NCBI GenBank assembly: GCA_020848035.1
Contig: JADLAX010000058.1
Coordinates: 1-64,000, forward strand
Direction of reading: 5' to 3'
DNA from: Anaerolineae bacterium
Lineage (GTDB): Bacteria; Chloroflexota; Anaerolineae; Promineifilales; Promineifilaceae
DNA: 64,000 nt
This document shows positions 49,824 through 57,228 of the stretch, piece after piece. Position numbers and translations under genes: made by a program. Below the pieces are notes generated by a model. The model did no database searches, was not told the DNA's origin, and saw only the letters and a list, made by a program, of their open reading frames with translations. Positions within the stretch are counted from its first letter, which is position 1; the number at the start of each line of letters is the position of its first letter.

Positions 49824-51296
49824 TCACTCAATAAACTCAGGAAATTCCGGCTCCTCAGATCGCTCATCTTTGGGCTGCTGGCCATTTAAGGCGTGCGCCC
49901 TGGCCGCCGCTTTGGGATATTTCCCGGGCAACAGCCGGGCAAAATAGATCCATTCCAACAGCGGGCTGGTCATAAACGTGGTAATGAGCGCCATCAGCAC
50001 CATCATCGTGAACAGCGTCGGCGACAAAATGCCGATGTCTAATCCAATATTCAACACCACCAGCTCCATCAAACCGCGCGTATTCATCAAAATGCCCAAT
50101 GCCGCCGCTTCGCGCCACGGGGTGCCGGTAATTCGCGCCGCCAACGTCGAGCCACCAAACTTGCCCGCTATGGCAACCAGGATAATAAGCCCGCAGTAAA
50201 ACCACAGTTCTGCCCCGCTTACCAGGCCGATGCTGGCCCGCAAGCCAGTAAAAGCAAAAAAGAGCGGCAGCAGCAGGACAACGGCCGTATCTTCCAACTT
50301 CTGCGTTAGCGCCACCACAAACTGGTGCTGTTTGGGCATCATAGCCCCCGCCAGGAATGCGCCAAACAGCGCATGAATCCCCAGCCACTCCGTTACCAAC
50401 CCAGAGAGCAAAACAACCAGAAAAATGAGGGCCATCATATCTTGCGCCAGTTTGCCCCGTTTTTCATAACTCTTTTCCAGCCAGCCAAGCGCAGGCCGGA
50501 CCACAAACAGCATAGCCAGGATGTACACCGCTGAACCACCAATCGTTACCCAAAGGGGCAGAGCCCCCGCCGTTGTCCGCACCAGCAGGACCACCCCCGC
50601 CAAAATACACCAGCCCGTCACATCATCCACCGCCGCACAGGTAATCGTTAGCGAACCAACCGGGGTACGCAGCAAGTTGCGCTCGGTCAAAATGCGGGCC
50701 AGTACCGGAAAAGCCGTAATGCTCATGGCGATGCCCACAAACAGGGCAAAATGGGTGAAGGGAACATCGTCGTTTGAGAGACGTGGGTACAAAAAAAGGG
50801 CCAGAAGGGTACCCAACAAAAAGGGAGCCAAAATACTCACGTGGCTGGTCACAACGGCCGTATGCCCTCGCCCCTTTAACAGCTGTGGATCCAACTCCAA
50901 CCCCACCAGGAACATAAATAGCAGTAAACCGACCTGGCTCAACGCATTTAAATAACCAAGGCTTTCCGGGGGAAACAAAGCCGCCGAGACGCCGGGCGCT
51001 ATCCAACCGAGCAAAGATGGCCCCAGCAAAATACCGGCCACCATTTCACCCATCACCTGGGGCTGATGTAGCTTGCGAAAAATCATCCCCACCAATCGTG
51101 ATGCCGCCAAAATCACGCTGATCTGGATCAGCAATGTGGACAATTCTCCCCCATGTTCCAGCGCAGCCCCCGTTTCGGGCACGCCCGCTGCGGCCGCAGC
51201 CGCCGGTGCCTCTAATCCCTGCCCCAGCTGCAAAAGAGCCAAAACCCCCAAAATAGGGAGACCAACCAGCACAAAATAATGGAAAATTGCTTTCAT
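49824..51296 (-). CDS. CPA2-type cation:proton antiporter
   Basis: A 490-residue membrane protein of the Na+/H+ or K+/H+ exchanger family. Family marks are RKLHQPQVMGEMVAGILLGP, GLLLFMFLVGLELDPQLLKG, MSITAFPVLARILTERNLL and the paired-Asp region TCAAVDDVTGWCILAG. About 12-13 spans are seen. It ends in a short charged tail without an RCK domain. GGAAGGAAAG precedes the ATG. It is transcribed toward queG and converges on it with a 26-base gap. Ion specificity is not determined. Confidence 0.93.
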   Translation of the reverse strand: MKAIFHYFVLVGLPILGVLALLQLGQGLEAPAAAAAAGVPETGAALEHGGELSTLLIQISVILAASRLVGMIFRKLHQPQVMGEMVAGILLGPSLLGWIAPGVSAALFPPESLGYLNALSQVGLLLFMFLVGLELDPQLLKGRGHTAVVTSHVSILAPFLLGTLLALFLYPRLSNDDVPFTHFALFVGIAMSITAFPVLARILTERNLLRTPVGSLTITCAAVDDVTGWCILAGVVLLVRTTAGALPLWVTIGGSAVYILAMLFVVRPALGWLEKSYEKRGKLAQDMMALIFLVVLLSGLVTEWLGIHALFGAFLAGAMMPKQHQFVVALTQKLEDTAVVLLLPLFFAFTGLRASIGLVSGAELWFYCGLIILVAIAGKFGGSTLAARITGTPWREAAALGILMNTRGLMELVVLNIGLDIGILSPTLFTMMVLMALITTFMTSPLLEWIYFARLLPGKYPKAAARAHALNGQQPKDERSEEPEFPEFIE

Positions 51297-51632
51297 GAAC
51301 GAACTTTCCTTCCAGGTACTCCTGCCATTGTGGTCAAACGATGTTACTCGGCCGTGACCGTGTGTTTACTGCCTGCGATTATGATTGGCCGCCATAAATA
51401 CCGTCAATTCAGTCTTACGGACAACTTTTGGCTAAAATGTGAGGGTAAACCCTTAGGTTGGTCTGAAGCGGCCCGTTGCTGGTCGAGAATTTGGGTCTTT
51501 CGGATTTAGAAAGGCCAAAGCGAGCAAGAAGTGGGTGGAAAACAGATCACAACCGGTCTAAACTGTGGTGACTAAACCAAAACACCTGCGTTCATTGGCA
51601 GCATCTGCGGATGGATAATTGGAGGAACACCT
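51297..51632. other. Intergenic region between divergent genes, nothing firm seen
   Basis: About 335 bases between the antiporter start and the AraC-Ogt gene, so it should hold both promoters. No convincing -35/-10 pair or operator was identified. An open frame at its left end lacks a ribosome site. Confidence 0.4.
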
Positions 51633-52553
51633 ATGTTGGCACAACTTTCACGGGCAGAACTGGCAACCACCGAACTTTCGGCCACCGAACTTTCGGCCGC
51701 CGAGCTATCAGCCGCCGAGTTATCGGCCGATTACGGCCGTATCGAAGCCGCCATCCATTACCTTGACCAAAACTTCCAGGCCCAACCCCCGCTGGCCGAG
51801 GTTGCCGCCCACGTGGGGCTGAGCGAATACCACTTCCAGCGCCTGTTTAGCCGCTGGGCGGGCACCAGCCCCAAACGCTTTTTGCAATTCCTCACCATCC
51901 AGCACGCCAAACAGCTGCTGGCCGATTCGCAGTCGATTCTGGACGCGACGTTTGAAGCTGGCCTTTCCAGCCCCAGCCGCCTGCACGACCTGTTTGTGAC
52001 CCACGAAGCGATCACCCCCGGCGAGTTCAAGCAGAAGGGGGCCGGACTGACAATTCAATACGGTTTCCACGACTCCCCGTTTGGCGAATGCCTGATTGCC
52101 CTGACGGAGCGTGGCATTTGCGGCCTGCAATTTGTGGCCAACGGCGACCGCGCGGCAGCGCTGGCGGAGCTTAAAGCCAGCTGGCCCCAGGCCGAATTTG
52201 TGGCCGACGACGAAGCAACACGGCCGTTTATCAATCCCATCTTCAACCTCACCGATGTGGCCGAACGGCCGTCCCTGCCCCTCTACCTCAAAGGCACCAA
52301 CTTCCAGATTCAGGTGTGGCAGGCGCTGCTGAAGATTCCGGCGGGAACGGCCGTTGCCTACGGCACCGTAGCCCAGATGATTGGCAATCCGAAGGCGTCC
52401 CGCGCCGTGGGCAGCGCCACCGGCAGTAACCCCATCGGCTTCCTCATCCCCTGCCACCGCGTCATCCGGCAGGCAGGCGGGCTGGGCGACTACCGCTGGG
52501 GCAGCCGCCGCAAGAAGGCGATCCTGGGCTGGGAGTCGGCCCGTTATCGGTAA
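51633..52553 (+). CDS. AraC-type regulator fused to O6-methylguanine-DNA methyltransferase
   Basis: A 306-residue Ada-like protein lacking the N-terminal methyl-phosphotriester zinc domain of Ada. Residues about 30-130 hold an AraC helix-turn-helix pair (PPLAEVAAHVGLSEYHFQRL, then ILDATFEAGLSSPSRLHDLF). Residues about 140-305 are the Ogt methyltransferase with the acceptor Cys in IGFLIPCHRVI and the VAYGTVAQMIGNPKASRAVG DNA-binding helix. The first 28 residues are an ELSA/ELSATELSA tandem repeat. GGAGGAAC lies upstream. Function: repair of O6-alkylguanine, probably also gene regulation. The TAA stop is inside a CGGTAATC repeat. Confidence 0.93.
   Translation: MLAQLSRAELATTELSATELSAAELSAAELSADYGRIEAAIHYLDQNFQAQPPLAEVAAHVGLSEYHFQRLFSRWAGTSPKRFLQFLTIQHAKQLLADSQSILDATFEAGLSSPSRLHDLFVTHEAITPGEFKQKGAGLTIQYGFHDSPFGECLIALTERGICGLQFVANGDRAAALAELKASWPQAEFVADDEATRPFINPIFNLTDVAERPSLPLYLKGTNFQIQVWQALLKIPAGTAVAYGTVAQMIGNPKASRAVGSATGSNPIGFLIPCHRVIRQAGGLGDYRWGSRRKKAILGWESARYR
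51653..51726 (+). repeat. In-frame tandem repeat encoding ELSA units
   Basis: About five degenerate 15-base units of the type GAACTTTCGGCCACC encode TELSATELSAAELSAAELSA at the N-terminus of the AraC-Ogt protein. Such a repeat can change length by slippage without a frameshift. Confidence 0.85.
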
Positions 52554-52613
52554 TCAGTGGTCGGTAATCGGTGGTCGGGGAACGGTTTACCGATTACCGA
52601 TTACCGATTACCG
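52548..52613. repeat. CGGTAATCGG/ATTACCG palindromic repeat, copy 3
   Basis: CGGTAATCAGTGGTCGGTAA on the left and TTTACCGATTACCGATTACC on the right. It contains the AraC-Ogt stop codon and reaches the promoter of rfbD. Confidence 0.88.
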
Positions 52614-52630
52614 CTCCCTGGCGGTATAAT
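52601..52630 (+). promoter_or_regulatory. Putative leaderless promoter of rfbD
   Basis: TTACCG (52601-52606, part of the repeat), 18-base spacer, TATAAT (52625-52630), then 7 bases to the ATG. GGCGG and CCGCC around the -10 could pair. Confidence 0.55.
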
Positions 52631-52637
52631 TTCCGCC

Positions 52638-53480
52638 ATGCGCATATTAATCACCGGCGGTGCGGGCCAGTTGGGAACCGCGCTGCAAACGGAACTCACC
52701 CAACATGAACTTTTCCCCATAGATTTGCCCCAGGTTGACATAACAGACCGCGAGGCGCTGTTTGCCAACGTTGCCGACACCAAACCCGACCTCATCATCC
52801 ACTGCGCCGCCTACACCAATGTGGACGGCTGCGCCAAAGATCCGGTCCTGGCCTACAAGGTCAACGGCCTGGGCACGCAAAACGTGGCCCTGGCCTGCCA
52901 GCAGTTTGGCGCGACAATGGTGCACATCAGCACCAACGAGGTATTTGCCGGGGACAACCCGGCCGGGTACGAGGAGTGGATGCCGTTGAGCGCGGTGAAC
53001 GCATACGGCCGTTCCAAAGCCGCCGCCGAGGTTCATGTCAAAAACATCCTGTCGAAGTTCTACATCGTGCGCCCCGCCTGGCTGTATGCGCCACACGGCC
53101 GTAACTTCATCCACGCCATCCTCGACCGCGCCCGCAGCACCGGCCAGCTCCGCGTCGTCACCGACGAGATCGGCAACCCCACCTACGCCAAAGACCATGC
53201 CCAAGCCATCGGCCAGCTCATCACGACGGAGCAGTACGGCATTTACCACTTTGTGAATTACGGCAGCTGCTCGCGCTGGCAGTTTGCTAACGAAATTTTG
53301 CGCCTGGCCGGGCTGACCGAGGTGGTGAATACGCCCATTTTAGGCAAGGAATTTAAACGGCCGTCCACGCCCCCACCCTTCGGCACCATCCACAACATTG
53401 CGGGCAAAGCGATTGGGATCGAATTACGGCCGTGGCAGGAAGCGCTAGCTGAGTACATTCAAGAATTTGTAATTGAGTAA
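52638..53480 (+). CDS. rfbD: dTDP-4-dehydrorhamnose reductase family protein
   Basis: An NAD(P)-dependent short-chain reductase of the RmlD/RfbD type, 280 residues, reducing dTDP-4-keto-rhamnose to dTDP-rhamnose for surface polysaccharide. Visible marks are the Rossmann motif RILITGGAGQLGTALQTEL, PDLIIHCAAYTNVDGCAKDP, STNEVFAGDNP and the catalytic YGRSKAAAEVHVK (YxxxK). The C-terminal HNIAGKAIGIELRPWQEALA is also typical. The rest of the rml pathway is not adjacent, but a RfbF-like glycosyltransferase lies at 57229. The stop codon lies in a GTAATTGAGTAATTGG repeat. Confidence 0.9.
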   Translation: MRILITGGAGQLGTALQTELTQHELFPIDLPQVDITDREALFANVADTKPDLIIHCAAYTNVDGCAKDPVLAYKVNGLGTQNVALACQQFGATMVHISTNEVFAGDNPAGYEEWMPLSAVNAYGRSKAAAEVHVKNILSKFYIVRPAWLYAPHGRNFIHAILDRARSTGQLRVVTDEIGNPTYAKDHAQAIGQLITTEQYGIYHFVNYGSCSRWQFANEILRLAGLTEVVNTPILGKEFKRPSTPPPFGTIHNIAGKAIGIELRPWQEALAEYIQEFVIE

Positions 53481-53528
53481 TTGGTAATTGAGTAATTGGT
53501 AATTGAGTAACTGGTAATTGGGTAATTT
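53469..53528. repeat. GTAATTGAGTAATTG tandem repeat after rfbD
   Basis: About six units of GTAATTGA/GTAATTGG starting inside the last codons of rfbD and containing its stop. The complementary wording (CTCAAATTACTCAATTAC) appears 470 bases downstream at 54013-54031, after the next gene, so the two could pair across it. Confidence 0.8.
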
Positions 53529-53549
53529 GCAATACTTCAGGAAGGAACC

Positions 53550-53942
53550 ATGGAAAAACCATTGCAAAGAAATTACGTGAAAGCTACAGATAAAGAGACT
53601 GGGCCACCTCGTTACTCGAAAAATTGGCTAATCGCCAAAAGAGCGTTTTTTGAGGTTTATTCTGATCGATTAGAAATAGGGAACTGGATTATCCCGTACA
53701 ATGAAATTCAAGATATCGTGCTATTTGAAACCAAACAGGGACTCTTTTCCGTTCATTTATTACAAATTGAAACAACCGAGAAAAACTACCAAATCGGTTT
53801 CAATCCTTGGGTTAATCCGATTGAATATATTCCGTTAGAAGTCAGGCGAGAAAAAGTTCAAATGCAATATTCTTATTTCTCAATTGCCCTGCGTCTCACT
53901 TTAGCGACTTACTTACTTTTGAAGATTTTGGAACAATTTTAA
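53550..53942 (+). CDS. Hypothetical protein with C-terminal membrane segment
   Basis: A 130-residue protein of unknown function. The first 100 residues are a beta-rich, PH-like stretch (AFFEVYSDRLEIGNWIIPYN, EIQDIVLFETKQGLFSVHLL), and the end is one hydrophobic segment (YFSIALRLTLATYLLLKIL). GGAAGGAACC precedes the ATG. Base composition is AT-rich with no ACGGCCGT motif, as for the 25526-26086 gene, so both may be acquired. It is flanked on both sides by GTAATTGA/CTCAATTAC repeats. Confidence 0.68.
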   Translation: MEKPLQRNYVKATDKETGPPRYSKNWLIAKRAFFEVYSDRLEIGNWIIPYNEIQDIVLFETKQGLFSVHLLQIETTEKNYQIGFNPWVNPIEYIPLEVRREKVQMQYSYFSIALRLTLATYLLLKILEQF

Positions 53943-54046
53943 GAATTTGAGGTAAACAATTCCTCTGAATGACAAGATGTGGTGATCGAGAAATTAGGCA
54001 ATTCACCATCACTCAAATTACTCAATTACTACCTGAAAGGAATCAA

Positions 54047-56089
54047 ATGAGTACAAACCCCACTCCCCCCATCGCCGCCATCAAACCGAAAGAACTAACC
54101 ATCCACGGACACACCCGCGTTGACAACTACTTCTGGCTGCGCGAGCGGGAAAATCCGGAAGTGATTACCTACCTGGAGTCCGAAAACGCCTACACCGAGG
54201 CGATAATGGCCCACACCAAGCCGCTGCAAGAAGCGCTGTATACGGAGATGGTCGGCCGTATCCAGGAAACCGACAGCACCGCCCCGATAAAAAAAGGGGA
54301 ATACTTCTACTACGACCGCACCGAAGCGGGCCAGCAGTACAAAATCCACTGCCGCAAATATGGCTCGCTGGATGCCTCCGAAGAGATTTTGCTCGATGAA
54401 AACGCGCTGGCCGCCGAGACCAAATATTTTAAGCTCGGCATCTTCCAGGTCAGCCCCAACCAGCAGCTGCTGGCCTACTCCACGGACACGACTGGCGGCG
54501 AGCGGTATACCCTGGTTGTCAAAAACCTGGCCACCGGCGAGATGCTGGCCGACGCCGTGCCCGACACCTTCTACTCGGTGGAATGGGCCAACGACAACCG
54601 GACGTTGTTCTACAACAAACAAAACGACGTCTGGCGCAGCGACAGAGTTTTCCGCCACACGCTGGGCAGCGACGCCAGCGAGGACGTGGAAATCTTCCAC
54701 GAAGAGGATGAGCTGTTCAACGTCTCCATGCACAAAACTCGGGATGACGCCTACATCGTCATCACCTGCCACAGCATGGAAACCACCGAGCAGCACTTCC
54801 TGAATGCCGACACGCCCGACGATGGCCTGACGCTGCTGGCACCGCGCAAACGGGGCTGGCGTTACTTCCTCAACCATCGCCAGGGGGAATTTTTCATCCT
54901 GTCCAACGAAGAGGCGCGCAACAACAAGTTGATGGTAACGGCCGTTGCCAACCTCACCCCGGAAAACTGGCAAACGTTCATCCCCCACAACCCGGACAAG
55001 CTGCTGGAAAATGTGGACGTGTTTGCCGATCATTTGGTGGTGTACGGCCGTTTCAACGGCCTGCACACCCTGGACATTCACAGCTTCAGCGGCAGCATTC
55101 GCCAGCCGGTGCAGTTCCCCGAACCCGTCTACGCCATCCAGGTCAGCGACAACCCCGAGTTTGTCACCGACCGGCTGCGTTTTGTCTACACCTCGCTCAC
55201 CACCGCCGACACCACCGTGGAGCTGGACATGGACACGCTGGAATGGCACAAAATCAAGCAGCTCCCCGTGCTCGGCGGCTACGATCCGGCCAACTACCAG
55301 GCGGAACGCACCTTCGCCACCGCCCCCGACGGCACCCAGGTGCCCATTTCGCTGGTGTATCGCAAGGGGCTGGTGCGCGACGGCCGTAATCCCTGCCTGC
55401 TCTACGGCTACGGCTCGTACGGCGCCAGCATGTCGCCCAGCTTCGACCAAAAGCGGCTCAGCCTGATCGATCGCGGCTTTATTTACGCCATCGCCCACAT
55501 TCGCGGCGGCCAGGAGATGGGGCGGCACTGGTACGACCAGGGCAAATGGCTGCACAAAAAGAACACGTTCACCGATTTTATTGCCTGTGCGCGGCACCTG
55601 ATACATGAAAAATATACAAGTCGGGAGAAGTTGGCGGTAAACGGCCGTTCCGCGGGCGGCCTGCTCATGGGGGCGGTCACGGTGATGGCCCCCGAGCTGT
55701 TCAAAGTCGTTGTGGCGGGCGTGCCGTTTGTCGATGTCGTCTCCACCATGCTGGACGAATCAATCCCGCTCACCGTCGGCGAATTTGAGGAGTGGGGCAA
55801 TCCCAAGGAGGAAGCGTACTACAATTACATGGTCTCTTACTCCCCCTACGACAACACCGAGGCCAAGGCGTACCCCAACATCCTCATCACCGCCGGCCTC
55901 AACGACCCGCGCGTGCAGTACTGGGAACCGGCCAAGTGGGCCGCCAGGCTGCGCGCCGTCAAAACCGACAACAACCTGCTCCTGCTCAAAACCCACATGG
56001 GCGCGGGACACTTTGCCTCAAGCGGCCGTTACGATTACCTGAAGGACATCGCCTTCGAATATGCATTTATTTTGGAAAACATCCCGTAG
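54047..56089 (+). CDS. ptrB: Oligopeptidase B (S9 prolyl oligopeptidase family)
   Basis: A 680-residue serine peptidase cleaving short peptides after basic residues. The N-terminal beta-propeller (about 5-400) has the opening RVDNYFWLRERENPEVITYL. The alpha/beta hydrolase domain holds the nucleophile in NGRSAGGLLMGA (Ser near residue 530), the Asp in ITAGLNDPRVQYW and the His in MGAGHFASSGRYD. GNPKEEAYYNYMVSYSPYDN is typical of oligopeptidase B. GAAAGGAA lies before ATG 54047. It is likely cytoplasmic, since no signal peptide is seen. The stop codon is followed within 4 bases by a GGGGCGAGGC repeat. Confidence 0.94.
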   Translation: MSTNPTPPIAAIKPKELTIHGHTRVDNYFWLRERENPEVITYLESENAYTEAIMAHTKPLQEALYTEMVGRIQETDSTAPIKKGEYFYYDRTEAGQQYKIHCRKYGSLDASEEILLDENALAAETKYFKLGIFQVSPNQQLLAYSTDTTGGERYTLVVKNLATGEMLADAVPDTFYSVEWANDNRTLFYNKQNDVWRSDRVFRHTLGSDASEDVEIFHEEDELFNVSMHKTRDDAYIVITCHSMETTEQHFLNADTPDDGLTLLAPRKRGWRYFLNHRQGEFFILSNEEARNNKLMVTAVANLTPENWQTFIPHNPDKLLENVDVFADHLVVYGRFNGLHTLDIHSFSGSIRQPVQFPEPVYAIQVSDNPEFVTDRLRFVYTSLTTADTTVELDMDTLEWHKIKQLPVLGGYDPANYQAERTFATAPDGTQVPISLVYRKGLVRDGRNPCLLYGYGSYGASMSPSFDQKRLSLIDRGFIYAIAHIRGGQEMGRHWYDQGKWLHKKNTFTDFIACARHLIHEKYTSREKLAVNGRSAGGLLMGAVTVMAPELFKVVVAGVPFVDVVSTMLDESIPLTVGEFEEWGNPKEEAYYNYMVSYSPYDNTEAKAYPNILITAGLNDPRVQYWEPAKWAARLRAVKTDNNLLLLKTHMGAGHFASSGRYDYLKDIAFEYAFILENIP

Positions 56090-56094
56090 GGGGC

Positions 56095-56163
56095 GTAGGG
56101 GCGAGGCGGTTGGCCACGATCTTAAAAACACCGGCTCAACACCCCCTCCAACCGCCTCGCCCC
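56095..56163. repeat. GGGGCGAGGC-type repeat, copy 4 (RAYT 3' side)
   Basis: GTAGGGGCGAGGCGGTTGG (56095-56113) and CCAACCGCCTCGCCCC (56148-56163) with a 34-base centre. It is followed by the words CCGGCAGAACAACCACC, which also follow copy 6. Confidence 0.92.
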
Positions 56164-56265
56164 CCGGCAGAACAACCACCATTTTGGCATAGACGGCCGT
56201 TACCTAAAATTTCGGTGTGCCAGACGTGGTATTGGTGAAATGCAATGGTGATGATCACCTGAACC

Positions 56266-56332
56266 AGGGCGAGGCAGGTGGTGGGAAGGTGTTGGAAGAT
56301 GCCAGGGGGTTGGCCACCTGCCTCGCCCCTAC
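56266..56332. repeat. GGGGCGAGGC-type repeat, copy 5 (RAYT 3' side)
   Basis: AGGGCGAGGCAGGTGG (from 56266) and CCACCTGCCTCGCCCCTA (56315-56332). The right arm ends 14 bases before the stop codon of the leftward RAYT gene. Confidence 0.9.
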
Positions 56333-56345
56333 GACACGGCCGTCT

Positions 56346-56888
56346 TCATTTGGTGTCGATGTATGTCATTTGGGTGAACAACCGGTCCAAATTGTCTCGA
56401 TTGCGGGCATGGCGGATGGGATTTTCCCGGATGTACCGGCGTACATTTTCCAACTCCCGTTCACTGCGAATAATCCGTTCATAATACCCACGCTGCCAAA
56501 CCTGAAAATCGGTACCAGACAGCTTCAGCACTGCCTTGACCCGCTTGGTCACCAACATTTTGTAATTGCCCACAATCGCCCCTACCGAACCGGGCTGCAA
56601 CGTTGTGAAATTGGGTTCTGCACCCTCCGGCGTAGTAAGCCCAATGAGGCCGTGCTGGTGATCCCACATCAGGATCGATTCATCCAACACCACGTGTCTG
56701 GCATGATCTTGCTGGGGAATGTAGTCCCAGGCCATTGTGGCAATTTCGCGCAGCTGCGGATTGGCAAACAAATTTTGGCGGTTGTGCGTGCAAAACGTCA
56801 CAAAATAGAGCCCTGACCTGGCGTAATCCCAATTTTGCAGCCGAATAGACCGTCGGTGATGTTTCTGCGGATTAAATTGACGCGACAT
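56346..56888 (-). CDS. RAYT-like (REP-associated tyrosine) transposase
   Basis: A 180-residue Y1/IS200-like transposase domain of the RAYT type. Visible parts are the opening RRSIRLQNWDYARSGLYFVT and CTHNRQNLF, then the position of the HUH motif, DHQHGLIGL, and the tyrosine helix QRGYYERIIRSERELENVRR with YIRENPIRHA. Most relatives read PNHxHGI; here Gln stands between the two His, which is unusual because the middle residue is normally hydrophobic. RAYTs are single-copy domesticated transposases linked to REP palindromes. Four GGGGCGAGGC-type repeats lie immediately around this gene, two on each side, with more elsewhere in the window. ATG 56888 was chosen over a TTG at 56894. Confidence 0.9.
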   Translation of the reverse strand: MSRQFNPQKHHRRSIRLQNWDYARSGLYFVTFCTHNRQNLFANPQLREIATMAWDYIPQQDHARHVVLDESILMWDHQHGLIGLTTPEGAEPNFTTLQPGSVGAIVGNYKMLVTKRVKAVLKLSGTDFQVWQRGYYERIIRSERELENVRRYIRENPIRHARNRDNLDRLFTQMTYIDTK

Positions 56889-56909
56889 ACCCAAATTTTA
56901 TCCAACACC

Positions 56910-56981
56910 CCCCGTAGGGGCGAGGCGGTTGGCCTCGATCACCCAAAACCAGCGAATCCTACCCTCCAACCGCCTCGCCCC
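56910..56981. repeat. GGGGCGAGGC-type repeat, copy 6 (RAYT 5' side)
   Basis: CCGTAGGGGCGAGGCGGTTGG and CCAACCGCCTCGCCCCCGG, followed by CAGAACAACCACC as after copy 4. Confidence 0.92.
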
Positions 56982-57045
56982 CGGCAGAACAACCACCCTG
57001 CTGGCATAAACCGGCCCTGGACAATAATCTTCTGGTCGACCAGAA

Positions 57046-57178
57046 ATGGGGCGAGGCAGGTGGTGGGGAGGCGCTGGTGAAATGCCAGGATGTTGGTCGT
57101 CTGCACCAGGGGGCGAGGCAGGTGGAGGAGAGGCGCTGGTGAAATGCCAGGGGGTTGGCCACCTGCCTCGCCCCTACC
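57046..57178. repeat. GGGGCGAGGC-type repeat, copy 7 (double, RAYT 5' side)
   Basis: Two left arms (GGGGCGAGGCAGGTGGTGGG, then GGGGCGAGGCAGGTGGAGG) share one right arm CCACCTGCCTCGCCCCTA, and the intervening GAGGCGCTGGTGAAATGCCA is duplicated, giving a compound element. Confidence 0.88.
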
Positions 57179-57191
57179 AGACGGCCGTTTT

Positions 57192-57220
57192 TTGATGGAA
57201 ACGGCCGTTCCCCATACAAT
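57192..57220 (+). promoter_or_regulatory. Putative leaderless promoter of the glycosyltransferase gene
   Basis: TTGATG (57192-57197), 17-base spacer, TACAAT (57215-57220), then 8 bases to the ATG. The spacer contains ACGGCCGT (57201-57208); another copy lies just upstream of the -35. Confidence 0.62.
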
Positions 57221-57228
57221 CTTACCCC

